The notes below the pieces were generated by a model. It saw only the letters and a program-made list of their open reading frames with translations. It made no database searches and was not told where the DNA came from. DNA of 64,000 bases, from contig CAVUYQ010000021.1 of assembly GCA_963745765.1 (NCBI GenBank), positions 153,075 through 217,074 of the forward strand, in the 5' to 3' direction. Position 1 is the first letter of the stretch. Each line of letters opens with the position of its first letter. Position numbers and translations under genes: made by a program. Positions 46,224-55,316 of this stretch are shown here, piece after piece. This DNA is from Ww85 sp963745765. Lineage in GTDB: Bacteria; Desulfobacterota; Desulfobulbia; Desulfobulbales; Desulfocapsaceae.

Positions 46224-47854
46224 ATGTCAGTTCCAAAACTAGAACAACTATCCAAAAGCGTCGTACAGGGACCATCCATGGCAACTGGAGCAGTACCGAC
46301 CAGGGAATGGATGGACATCCCGGTGGTTTTCAAGCCCGGGAATTATGCCTATCCTGCCAAGAAAGATAAAGTAGAGTATCTCAACAGCCAGAAAGGACTG
46401 TCCTTTCCCAATGCCCGGGAGTGGTCTCCGGAAGATGATGACTGGAAACTTCCCGAAAACTGGAAAGAGATTATTATCAACGGTCTGGGAGAGCGGTTGG
46501 AAAAATTTCGCTCGCTGAAGATTTTCATGGACTGCTGCGTACGTTGCGGTGCCTGTGCCGATAAATGCCATTTCTTCCTTGGCACCGGTGATCCCAAAAA
46601 TATGCCGGTCATGCGGGCCGAGCTGCTGCGTTCCGTTTACCGTAACGATTTCACCCTGGCGGGCAAGATTCTGGGTAAAATGGCCGGCGCCAGAGAGATG
46701 ACCGTCGGCGTGCTCAAAGAGTGGTTCATGTACTCCTACCAGTGCACCGAATGCCGCCGCTGTTCCGTTTTCTGCCCGTACGGCATCGATACCGCCGAGG
46801 TTACCATGATGATCCGCGAACTGCTGCATCTGGTCGGCATCGGTATCAACTGGATTCTGGAGCCGGTCTCCAATTCCAACCGAACCGGTAACCATATGGG
46901 GCTGCAGCCGCATACCTTCAAGGACAACGTCGATTTCCTTGCAGAGGATATCGAAGAATCTGACCGGTATCAAGATCAATCCGACCTTCAACCGCAAAGG
47001 TGCCGAGATTCTGTTTATCACCCCTTCTGCCGATGTTTTTGCCGAGCCGGGCCTCTATACCGCCATGGGCTACCTTATCCTCTTTGAGCATATCGGTCTT
47101 GATTACACCTGGTCGACCTATGCCTCGGAGGGCGGCAACTTCGGTCTGTTCACCAACAACGAGACGATGAAGAAACTCAATGCCAAGATGTATGCGGAGG
47201 CCAAGCGTCTCGGGGTCAAATATATCATCGGCGGCGAGTGCGGCCATATGTGGCGTGTCCTGCACCAATATATGGACACCATGAACGGTCCGGCGGATTT
47301 CCTTGAGAAACCGGTTTCTCCTATTACCGGAACGGTCTTTGAAAATGCCGCCTCAACTAAGATGGTTCATATCAGTGAGTTTACCGCGGACCTGATCAGG
47401 AACGGCAAGCTCAAGCTCGACAAGAGCCGAAACAGCAATGTGAAGGCAACCTTCCATGATTCCTGCAATCCGGCCCGGGCCATGGGATTGATGGATGAAC
47501 CCCGATATATCCTCGACCATGTGGTGGACTGGGTGGAGATGCCTGAAAATACCATTCGCGAGCAGACCTTCTGTTGCGGTTCCGGAACCGGTCTGAATAC
47601 CGATGAGATCATGGAACTGAGGATGCGGGCAGGGCTACCGCGGGCCAATGCCGTCAAGTATGTCCAAGAGAAGACATGACGTCAATATGCTGTCATGTGT
47701 CTGTGCCATCGACCGGGCAACCTTGACCTCTCTGATGAATTACTGGAATCCCGAAGTCGGGGTGTGCGGTGTTACCGAACTTGTCGGTAACGCCATGGTG
47801 CTCGATGGCGAAACGAGGGGCGAACTTGATGAAGGCCTTCGAACGATGCTATAA
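46224..47854 (+). CDS. dsrK: DsrK, iron-sulfur subunit of DsrMKJOP, two frameshifts
   Basis: About 542 residues when repaired. DsrK resembles HdrD heterodisulfide reductase and carries the catalytic [4Fe-4S] centre that acts on DsrC. Two ferredoxin motifs are intact, CCVRCGACADKC and CTECRRCSVFCP, and so are two cysteine-rich (CCG-type) regions, GGECGHMW and FCCGSGTGLN. The frame breaks twice by one extra base. At about 46959 DIEE should continue LTGIKINPTFNRK, and at about 47675 YVQEK should continue HDVNMLSCVCAIDRA. AAGGATT precedes the ATG at 46224. Confidence 0.92.
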
Positions 47855-47882
47855 TTCCGACCGGAATAGAGGAGTTACGATA

Positions 47883-48277
47883 ATGTATAACAAAGGATTC
47901 AATTATTCCGGGACTGATCATATTTGTCCTGATTTTGACGTCTCCCATCTGGTACAATCGTCTGAATGCCGGGCCGATGCCCAAACCTGAACTGCCGCCG
48001 GGTGGAGAGAAACAATGTGTGCCTCCTGCTGCAGGAGATGCGGGATACCCATATGCAGCTGCTGAATGTATGGCGTGATGATGTCCTGCGAGAATCGAAC
48101 GCGAGCCCATTACAGTCGCCGGCAAGCAGTACCGTAAAGGGCTGCAGACGGCCTGCTTGCAGTGCCATACCAACAAAGAGAAATTCTGCGATACTTGTCA
48201 TGAATATGCAGCGGTTAAACCGAATTGCTGGGATTGTCATTACGCCGGAAGAGGCAGCCAAGAAGGAGATGCACTAA
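47883..48277 (+). CDS. dsrJ: DsrJ, triheme cytochrome c of DsrMKJOP, four frameshifts
   Basis: About 130 residues when repaired. Three haem c motifs, CLQCH, CDTCH and CWDCH, follow a single N-terminal membrane segment, as in DsrJ. Indels inferred from where the protein resumes: one extra base near 47901 (KGF then IIPGLIIFVLIL), one extra near 48034 (CVPPAA then EMRDTHMQ), one missing near 48096 (LRES then REPITVAGKQY) and one extra near 48244 (CHY then PEEAAKKEMH). The stop TAA overlaps the dsrO ATG as TAATG. AGGAG precedes the ATG. Confidence 0.85.
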
Positions 48278-49101
48278 TGGATAACAAGAGAAGAAAATTT
48301 TTGAAGATAGCCGGCGCTTCAGTACTTGCCGGAATCGGCGCCCCTGCGATTGCCAAGTTGACATCCATGCCGGCTCTGGCTGCGGGTGGCGGCGACGATG
48401 CCAAACCGGCCGCCGCCCATGCGCCGGCAGCCGGGCATGGTGAAGAAGCGTCAACCGCATGCTGGGTATGGTCATCGATATGCGCAAGTTCTACCAGGAT
48501 AAGCCGATGCTGGACCGGGCCATTGAGGCCTGCTACAAGGTCATAATGTCCCGCACATTCCCGACCCAAAGAGCGAGATCAAGTGGATCTGGAAGACCGG
48601 TTTCAGCAACGCCTTTCCCGAAAACACCCACAATTATCGTTCCGAGACAGTAAACGACAACCAGTTCCCGGTGCTGTGCAATCATTGCGATAATCCTCCC
48701 TGCGTCAGGGCCTGCCCGACCAAGGCAACCTTTGTCAAACCGAAATACGGTATCGTGGCCATGGATTTCCATCGCTGTATCGGCTGCCGTTTCTGCATGG
48801 CCGCCTGCCCATATGGCGCCAGGAGTTTTAACTGGCAGGACCCCCGTCCGTTCATCAAGGAGTAAAACCCTGATTTCCCGACCCGTATGCGCGGTGTCGT
48901 GGAAAAATGCAACTTCTGCGGCGAACGCTTGGCCCTAGGACTGGAGCCGGCCTGTGTCGAGGCCTGTGAAGGAAGCGGGGCCATGGTCTTCGGTGATCTT
49001 AATGATCCGGATCCGAGATGAGGAAAGTACTTGATAAGGAGTACACCATCCAGCGTAAACCATCTGCCGGCACCATGCCGTCAGTCTTTTACATAGTGTG
49101 A
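48277..49101 (+). CDS. dsrO: DsrO, periplasmic iron-sulfur subunit of DsrMKJOP, several frameshifts
   Basis: About 275 residues when repaired. The N-terminus is a Tat signal (RRKFLKIAGASVLAG). Ferredoxin-type clusters read CNHCDNPPCVRACP, CIGCRFCMAACP and CNFCGERLALGLEPACVEAC. One base is missing near 48450 (GEEA then VNRMLGMVIDM), near 48542 (YKV then HNVPHIPDPKSE) and near 49013 (DPD then SEMRKVLDKEY). A TAA at 48863-48865 interrupts FIKE-NPDFPTR in frame; GAGTAAAAC can be restored to GAGGTAAAC by one missing G and one extra A. Ends at the TGA 8 bp before dsrP. Confidence 0.85.
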
Positions 49102-49108
49102 GGTTGTC

Positions 49109-50284
49109 ATGATTGAAAAAACACTAAAAGGAAAACCTGCCTACTGGATCTGGCTGGCCATTCTCGGCTCATTCATTGCCATCGGGGCGGCCTGTTATAT
49201 CAGGCAGTACATGTTCGGCCTCGGACTTACCGGCATGAGCCGCGATGTTTCCTGGGGGCTTTATATCTCCCAGTTCACCTTTCTCGTCGGCGTTGCCGCC
49301 GGAGGACTGATGCTGGTATTTCCTTATTACATTCACGATTACAAGGCTTTCGGACGAATCACCATTCTTGGTGAATTCCTGGCTATATCCGCCCTGGTCA
49401 TGTGTCTGATGTTCATCATGGCCGATCTCGGTCAGCCGCTGCGCGGTCTGAACGTTATCTTCTTTGCCACACCCCACTCCATGCTTTTCTGGGATATGTG
49501 TGTACTCTGGGGATATCTCCTGCTTAACCTGCTCTGCGGCTGGGTTATTCTCACGGCCGAGCGAAAGCAGGTGCCGCCGCCGAAATGGATCTATCCATTC
49601 GTTTATATTTCCTTACCCTTTGCCGTTTCCATCCATACCGTAACCGCCATGCTCTACTGCGGTCTGCCGGGCCGGCATTTCTGGCTTTCAGCCATTATCG
49701 CTCCGCGTTTCCTGGCCTCGGCTTTTGCGGCGGGCCCCGCTCTGATCCTCATCGCCTGTATCATCATGAAGAAATATGCTCATTTTGATGCCGGTAAAGA
49801 GGCGGTGCAGAAGATGACAACCATTATCATCTACGCGGTCATTATCAACACCTTCTTTTATCTGCTTGAATTCTTTGTCGGCTACTACTCGCAGGTCCCG
49901 GGGCACATACACAGTCTGGAGTATCTCTTCTTCGGTCTCGAGCATGACGGTCATGTGTATAATAACCTGGTGCCCTTCATGTGGGCCTCGGTCATTTTCA
50001 ACTTTACCGGTCTGGGTATCCTTGGCTATATGAAAATTTTCAAGGTATTCGATTACCGCCTGGTAGGTACGGCCTCGGTACTGATCTTTTTCGCCCTCTG
50101 GGCTGATAAGGGACTTGGTTTTGTCTTCGGCGGTTTTGTTCCGAACCCTCTGGATGAAATAACCCAGTACGTTCCGACACTCAACGAGCTTGGCATTACC
50201 ATCGGCATCTGGGCCTCCGGTTTCTTCCTGATGACCCTGCTCTACAAGATTGCCCTCGGGGTCGAACACGAGGTAGAAGCCTAG
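49109..50284 (+). CDS. dsrP: DsrP, NrfD-type quinone-interacting membrane subunit
   Basis: 391 residues, about ten transmembrane helices, NrfD/PsrC family. DsrP works with DsrO and DsrJ as the periplasmic-side arm that exchanges electrons with the quinone pool. GAGGTTGTC precedes the ATG. It is the last gene of the operon and is intact, in contrast to its three upstream neighbours. A long terminator follows 19 bp after the stop. Confidence 0.94.
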   Translation: MIEKTLKGKPAYWIWLAILGSFIAIGAACYIRQYMFGLGLTGMSRDVSWGLYISQFTFLVGVAAGGLMLVFPYYIHDYKAFGRITILGEFLAISALVMCLMFIMADLGQPLRGLNVIFFATPHSMLFWDMCVLWGYLLLNLLCGWVILTAERKQVPPPKWIYPFVYISLPFAVSIHTVTAMLYCGLPGRHFWLSAIIAPRFLASAFAAGPALILIACIIMKKYAHFDAGKEAVQKMTTIIIYAVIINTFFYLLEFFVGYYSQVPGHIHSLEYLFFGLEHDGHVYNNLVPFMWASVIFNFTGLGILGYMKIFKVFDYRLVGTASVLIFFALWADKGLGFVFGGFVPNPLDEITQYVPTLNELGITIGIWASGFFLMTLLYKIALGVEHEVEA

Positions 50285-50303
50285 CAACGTTTCGTCCTGT
50301 ATA

Positions 50304-50353
50304 AACAACAAAAGCCCCCGGCCGCTCTGAGCAGCCGGGGGCTTTTGTTGTTT
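50304..50353. terminator. Very strong terminator after dsrMKJOP
   Basis: A 19-bp perfect stem (50304-50322 with 50334-50352) around an 11-base loop. The arms carry CCCCCGGC / GCCGGGGG at the base of the loop and AAAA / TTTT toward the ends, so it can terminate transcription in both directions. It separates the dsr operon from the convergent prepilin peptidase gene. Confidence 0.95.
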
Positions 50354-50463
50354 CAGTGCCCGGCAGTAATTACCTGTGGCAGAAGAGTGCTGACTTCAGA
50401 AGGGTTTTCCCCTCCTGTTCGCAGACCGCAACTGACCGCTTGAATGCAGCAGGGTGGGGAAGA

Positions 50464-50482
50464 TCCCATGAAATGTTCATGG
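50464..50482. repeat. Perfect palindrome CCCATGAA-ATG-TTCATGGG
   Basis: An 8-bp perfect inverted repeat with a 3-bp centre, 10 bp beyond the prepilin peptidase stop. Its core ATGAAATGTTCATG is shared with the arms of the element beside recO. Function unknown. Confidence 0.6.
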
Positions 50483-50492
50483 GTTCCTGTGG

Positions 50493-51287
50493 TTATCTGA
50501 AAGTGCCGATATACCAGGAGAAGAGCTCCTGGATCTGTGGAAAGAAGAACAGGTAGGCCAGTCCGCTGACGGCTAGAAAGGGGCCGAACGGAATACGGGT
50601 AGCCACCCCTTTTTTCTGGGAGCGAAGTGCGATAAGACCGATCACCGAACCGCTCAATGAACTGGCAAAGATAATAAAGAACAAAGATTGCCAGCCGAGA
50701 AAGGCACCGAGCATGGCGAGCAGCTTGATGTCGCCTCCACCGAGTCCTTCCTGCCCCCGGAGAAAGTAGTAGGAATAGGAGACTGCGTAGAAAAATCCGC
50801 CGCCGGCAAGGAGGCCTATCAAAGATTCCTGCCAGGTGACGAGCGGCGAGATAAAGGAGAAGCAGAAGCCGATTATGATACCGGGAATTGAGATAACATC
50901 AGGTATTATCTGGTGATGAATATCAATCCATATTATAGTGATGAGCGCCGCCGAGAAGAGAAAAAAACCGGCTGTTGCCAGGGTCAAACCAAAAGATGCA
51001 ACAAGTGCCGTTGTCAGCAGGGCGGTGAGTAGTTCGACAATCGGGTATTGAAAGGAGATGGGCGTTTTACAATGGCCGCACCTGCCCATCAGAAAAGAAA
51101 AGCTGAGTATCGGGATGTTCTCATACCAGTGCAGATCGGCTTTGCAGTTCGGGCAGTGAGATGCAGGAAAAACAATAGACGCGTCAGGCTGCGGAAGTCT
51201 AAGGATGACCACATTGAGAAAACTGCCGACCAGTGCACCGAAAATAAAGGCCGGAACCAGAAAAAACGGATCGTAGTGAGTTGTCAT
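50493..51287 (-). CDS. pilD: Prepilin leader peptidase (A24 family)
   Basis: 264 residues from ATG 51287; a longer frame starts 20 codons earlier. Two CxxC pairs (CPNC and CGHC) form the zinc-binding cytoplasmic loop. The catalytic aspartates are in WIDIHHQIIPD and GGGDIKLLAMLGA. It cleaves and N-methylates type IV prepilins and pseudopilins. About eight transmembrane helices. No pilus genes are adjacent. Confidence 0.92.
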   Translation of the reverse strand: MTTHYDPFFLVPAFIFGALVGSFLNVVILRLPQPDASIVFPASHCPNCKADLHWYENIPILSFSFLMGRCGHCKTPISFQYPIVELLTALLTTALVASFGLTLATAGFFLFSAALITIIWIDIHHQIIPDVISIPGIIIGFCFSFISPLVTWQESLIGLLAGGGFFYAVSYSYYFLRGQEGLGGGDIKLLAMLGAFLGWQSLFFIIFASSLSGSVIGLIALRSQKKGVATRIPFGPFLAVSGLAYLFFFPQIQELFSWYIGTFR

Positions 51288-51348
51288 CTTATCGAGGCGC
51301 GGCGCTTGAGTAAATAGTCTTTTGAAATCCAATTCATATACAGTCATT

Positions 51349-52132
51349 ATGGCTCAACACCAGGAAAAAGCAACCATTATCCGGTTCGAACAATTATCAG
51401 CCGGCACCATCCGGCTGACACTCGAGGCGCCGCTTATCGCCGCCGGCAGCAGGCCCGGCCAGTTCGTGATGATCCAGACCGGCAGCGGTCGGGACCCTTT
51501 GCTGCGTCGGCCCTTCTCCGCTGCACCAGGTAAACAGCCGGGGGCAGATCCAGATCTATTTCAAGAATGTCGGGCGGGGCACCAATATCCTTGCCCATAG
51601 CCGGGTTGGAGAAGTTCTCGATATTTTCGGGCCGCTCGGAAGAGGGTATCGGATAAACCAGGAAGTACCGGCCTGTCTCGTCGGCGGCGGTCTCGGCATC
51701 GCCCCGCTTCTTTTCCTTGCCAAACAGCTGTGCCAGGCTGGTGGGGATCGGAGTCGGGACATGATTATCATCGGTGCAAGAACCCGGGATGACTTGGAAC
51801 CACTGGTCAATGATTTTCAGCAGTTCGGGCTGGCACTGCATTCTTCAACGGATGACGGCAGTTATGGGACCGCCGGATTTGTCACCGATGTACTGAAATC
51901 GCAGCAACTGCCGAGGGGCTCGGAGGTCTACGCCTGCGGACCTGAACCGATGCTTGCCGGTATCAGGCAGATCTGCCTGGACAGGCAATTCGGCTGCCAG
52001 GTGTCCATTGAAAGTGTCATGGCCTGCGGTATGGGAGCCTGTCTCGGCTGCAATGTTTCCGGCAGTGGCGGGGGGTATGTTCATGTATGCCTGGACGGGC
52101 CGGTCTTCAGGACGGAGGATCTTTTATGGTGA
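51349..52132 (+). CDS. pyrK: Dihydroorotate dehydrogenase electron-transfer subunit, frameshifted
   Basis: About 260 residues when repaired. It has a FAD-binding domain (RPGQFVMIQ, then RRPFS), an NAD-binding region (CLVGGGLGIAPLLFLA) and a 2Fe-2S site at the C-terminus (CGMGACLGC plus a later Cys). PyrK passes electrons from dihydroorotate oxidation in PyrD to NAD. One extra base near 51524 breaks the frame after RRPFSA; on the other side the protein resumes HQVNSRGQIQIYFKNVG. Its 3' end overlaps pyrD by 7 bp. Confidence 0.88.
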
Positions 52133-53064
52133 TCGTGAAAGATCAAACGTCACATCCGGATCTCCGGGTAAACATAGGATCCCTCGAGCTGCAGAATCCG
52201 GTTATGACTGCCTCGGGAACCTTCGGTTATGCTCGTGAGTTCGGGCATCTCGTCAATCTGCATCGTCTGGGCGGCGTTGTTGTCAAGGGCATCTCCCTGG
52301 CGCCGCGTGCCGGGAATCCGCCGCCGCGCATTGTCGAAACCGCCTGCGGCATGCTGAATGCGATTGGGCTGCAGAATGTCGGGGTAAAGCGCTTCATCGA
52401 AGAGAAAATACCGTATCTGCGAACTATCGGCATCCCCGTTGTGGTGAATATTCTCGGCGATTCACTTGAAGAATATCGGCAGATTGCCGAGGGACTTGCC
52501 GGTGTTGAAGGCATCGCCGCTCTCGAAGTGAATATATCCTGCCCGAATGTAAAAAAGGGTGGTGTTGCCTTTGGCACCGATCCGAAAATGGCTGCGGCAG
52601 TCACGACGGTGGTCAAAGAGGCGGCTGATGTCCCGGTGATGGTAAAGTTATCGCCTAATGTGTCCGATATTGCTGCAATTGCCCGTGCTGTCGAGGATGC
52701 CGGGGCCGATTCACTTTCCCTGATAAACACCTTGATAGGCATGGCCATAGACATTAGAACAAGAAAACCGGTGCTCGCCAACGTGATAGGCGGGCTGTCG
52801 GGTCCGGCAATCAAGCCGGTGGCATTGCGCATGGTTTACGAGGTGGCCCGAGCGGTCGAGATCCCGGTCATCGGTATAGGCGGTATTGATTGTAGCGAAG
52901 ATGCCCTGGAATTTATGCTTGCCGGGGCGACGGCCGTGCAGATCGGCACGGCAAATTTTATCAACCCGGGGATCAGTGAACAGATTGTTAACGGCATCGC
53001 CGCCTATGTGGAAGATCAGAAACTCTCTTCCGTCAGGGAGATGATCGGTGCCCTTGAAATATGA
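52126..53064 (+). CDS. pyrD: Dihydroorotate dehydrogenase, class 1B
   Basis: 312 residues from ATG 52126, which follows GGAGGATC at ideal spacing and lies within the end of pyrK. It oxidises dihydroorotate to orotate. The active-site region NISCPNVKKGG has the Cys of class 1 enzymes, and pairing with pyrK marks it as class 1B. VVVKGISLAPRAGNPPPRI and VIGIGGIDCSEDALE are FMN-binding. Part of pyrK-pyrD-aroA. Confidence 0.96.
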   Translation: MVIVKDQTSHPDLRVNIGSLELQNPVMTASGTFGYAREFGHLVNLHRLGGVVVKGISLAPRAGNPPPRIVETACGMLNAIGLQNVGVKRFIEEKIPYLRTIGIPVVVNILGDSLEEYRQIAEGLAGVEGIAALEVNISCPNVKKGGVAFGTDPKMAAAVTTVVKEAADVPVMVKLSPNVSDIAAIARAVEDAGADSLSLINTLIGMAIDIRTRKPVLANVIGGLSGPAIKPVALRMVYEVARAVEIPVIGIGGIDCSEDALEFMLAGATAVQIGTANFINPGISEQIVNGIAAYVEDQKLSSVREMIGALEI

Positions 53065-53144
53065 GCGACGCTGGAAATGACAGTAAAAACGGTCCAGCTT
53101 CAGGCAATAAATGAGAGACAGAACGGGATTTTTGGAACTGAAAA

Positions 53145-54416
53145 ATGATTGAGATACAACCGGCAGGAAAAATAGATGCGAGTGTAACCGTTCCCGGCTC
53201 GAAAAGCATTACCCAGCGGGCACTCATTACCGCTGCGCTGGCAGATGGCCGGAGCATCCTGCGCGGACCGCTGGTCAGTGAGGATACCGATTATTCTTCA
53301 ACGGCCCTTGCCCGGATGGGCATTGTTATCTCGCAGGAGCCTGAAACCTGGCGGATCAGCGGCTCGGGCGGTTTTATAGCAACGCCTGAAGATGACATCT
53401 ATCTGGGTAATAACGGTACAGCGACCCGTTTTCTTACCTCGGTGGCGGCACTGGGCTCGGGTGAATTCATCATTGACGGCGATCAACGCATGTATGAACG
53501 TCCGATAGAACCGCTCATTGCGGCGCTGCGCGGGTGGGGGGTGGATATTGAATCAATTCATGGTACCGGATGCCCGCCGTTAAGTATCATCGCAAATGGC
53601 CTGCGCGGCGGAAAAACAATCCTGCCGGAAGGGAAGAGCAGTCAATATCTGTCATCACTTCTTCTCGTTGCTCCCTATGCCATGGAGGCGGCGGAACTTC
53701 ATGTCTCAGGCGAAGTTCTTTCCAAACCTTATGTGGCCATGACGCTGCAGGTGATGGCCGATTTCGGTATCCGGGTTAAAGCAGCCCCCGATTTTTCCTC
53801 GTTCTCAATTCCCCGCGGAGTCTACCAGGCCAGGGATTATCAGATCGAAGGTGATGCCTCGAATGCTTCGTATTTCTGGGCAGCAGCGGCAGTGACGGGT
53901 GGTCGTGTCACGGTAAATAATGTACCGGTTCCTTCTCTTCAGGGTGATGCCATGCTGGTTCCGCTCCTTGCCCGGATGGGCTGTAACGTGACCCGGGCGG
54001 AACAGGACATCACCGTACAGGGTGCTGACTGCCTGGCGGGCATCTCCGTTGACATGGGGGACATGCCGGACGTTGTTCCGACACTGGCGGTTGTTGCGGC
54101 TTTTGCGGAGGGGCCGACTGAAATCTCAAATATTGGTCATTTGCGCATCAAGGAGTGTGACCGATTGCATGCGCTGGTGACGGAACTTTCCCGGATGGGA
54201 GCGAGGGTTGAAGAATTTCCTGAGCGGATGATCATTCATGGCGAGGGAGGAAGGAACCTGCATGCAGCCGATATTGAGACCTATCAGGACCACCGTATGG
54301 CGATGAGTCTCGCGGTTGCCGGTTTGCGTGTTAGCGGGATCAGAATTGGCGGGGAGAATTGCGTGGCCAAGTCTTTTCCTGATTTCTGGAAACGCTTTGC
54401 CACTCTGTATTCCTAG
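53145..54416 (+). CDS. aroA: 3-Phosphoshikimate 1-carboxyvinyltransferase (EPSP synthase)
   Basis: 423 residues. It transfers the enolpyruvyl group of PEP to shikimate-3-phosphate in aromatic amino-acid synthesis. Signatures: PGSKSITQRALI, LGNNGTATRFL and IKECDRLHALVTELSRMG. It follows pyrD by 80 bp, with GGAACTG upstream of the ATG. Confidence 0.96.
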   Translation: MIEIQPAGKIDASVTVPGSKSITQRALITAALADGRSILRGPLVSEDTDYSSTALARMGIVISQEPETWRISGSGGFIATPEDDIYLGNNGTATRFLTSVAALGSGEFIIDGDQRMYERPIEPLIAALRGWGVDIESIHGTGCPPLSIIANGLRGGKTILPEGKSSQYLSSLLLVAPYAMEAAELHVSGEVLSKPYVAMTLQVMADFGIRVKAAPDFSSFSIPRGVYQARDYQIEGDASNASYFWAAAAVTGGRVTVNNVPVPSLQGDAMLVPLLARMGCNVTRAEQDITVQGADCLAGISVDMGDMPDVVPTLAVVAAFAEGPTEISNIGHLRIKECDRLHALVTELSRMGARVEEFPERMIIHGEGGRNLHAADIETYQDHRMAMSLAVAGLRVSGIRIGGENCVAKSFPDFWKRFATLYS

Positions 54417-54432
54417 CCCGATTCATTATCAC

Positions 54433-55269
54433 TCAGACCAGAACTTCCGCCTCGTGCCAGCCCCGGTTGTGGCCAGGTACGAAAATCCGCTCACCTTTCT
54501 CCACTTTCAGAAGTCGTGCCGCGTTTCCCCGGTTAACGCACACCTCGAGTGCGCCGTTGCTGTTGATAATAGCTGCGGGAAGGTTGTCGTGAATATCTCC
54601 ATAGCTGCCATGCACTAACTCTATCTCATATGACTTGAGCCTTATACGGGGGTTCTCTCCAAGCTCGATTCTATCCAGGTATATCCTGGTAATGTTGGTC
54701 CTGATGTTACCAAATTTATCAATATTGATCACTTCACCGTGAATGCCGTTGCGCTGCAGTACCGGTTCTTTTACCCCGATAATCACGCACGATTCACGGG
54801 GAATTCGCGGCCCGACATTGGTGATCGACATCCCCGAGGCGAGTCGGGCCGCAACCGGAGCCATGATATCTCGGCCGTGAAAAGTATTGCTGATCTCCTT
54901 GAGAAAGAGTTTGCGGTTCTCAACGACGTATGCTTCGACTGTTTCCGGACTGGTCAGAAGCTGGGTGAAAATCCCATTATCGGGACCAATAAAAAAATGG
55001 GTTTCTATTTGCAGCACAATTATCCGGCGAGACATGCCCACGTCGGGATCAACCACGCAGAGATGCACGGTTCCGTCCGGAAAATAGCGGAAATTGTTCC
55101 AGATGATATCTGATGCCTGGGAGATATCCTGCGACTCGATGCCGTGTGTCAGGTCGACAATGGGAATTCCCTTGTTAATGGAGAGGATCACTCCTTTCAT
55201 GACCCCGACATACTCGTCGTTATAGCCAAAATCGGTGGTCAGGGTGACTGGAAAGCCGCTTTGCCTCAT
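54433..55269 (-). CDS. SAM hydroxide adenosyltransferase (DUF62 family)
   Basis: 278 residues. Family members hydrolyse S-adenosylmethionine to adenosine and methionine and are relatives of the fluorinase and chlorinase. The sequence has LTTDFGYNDEYVGVMKG, VDLTHGI, GPDNG and FHGRDIMAPVAARL. The segment normally reading DPGVG is DPDVG here. The fluorinase-specific insertion loop is absent. Convergent with aroA, 16 bp apart. Physiological role is not known. Confidence 0.88.
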   Translation of the reverse strand: MRQSGFPVTLTTDFGYNDEYVGVMKGVILSINKGIPIVDLTHGIESQDISQASDIIWNNFRYFPDGTVHLCVVDPDVGMSRRIIVLQIETHFFIGPDNGIFTQLLTSPETVEAYVVENRKLFLKEISNTFHGRDIMAPVAARLASGMSITNVGPRIPRESCVIIGVKEPVLQRNGIHGEVINIDKFGNIRTNITRIYLDRIELGENPRIRLKSYEIELVHGSYGDIHDNLPAAIINSNGALEVCVNRGNAARLLKVEKGERIFVPGHNRGWHEAEVLV

Positions 55270-55316
55270 AAGATCATTCGCCAGGTGGAGTTGAGTTTAT
55301 TCAATATGTACTCATG

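Noticed and set aside
46248..47021. 257-codon minus-strand frame across dsrK
   Set aside because: Antisense shadow of dsrK, whose cluster motifs on the plus strand are unmistakable.
48863..48865. In-frame TAA in dsrO considered as a true gene end
   Set aside because: A complete third cluster motif and a normal DsrO C-terminus follow; a compensating indel pair explains the stop.
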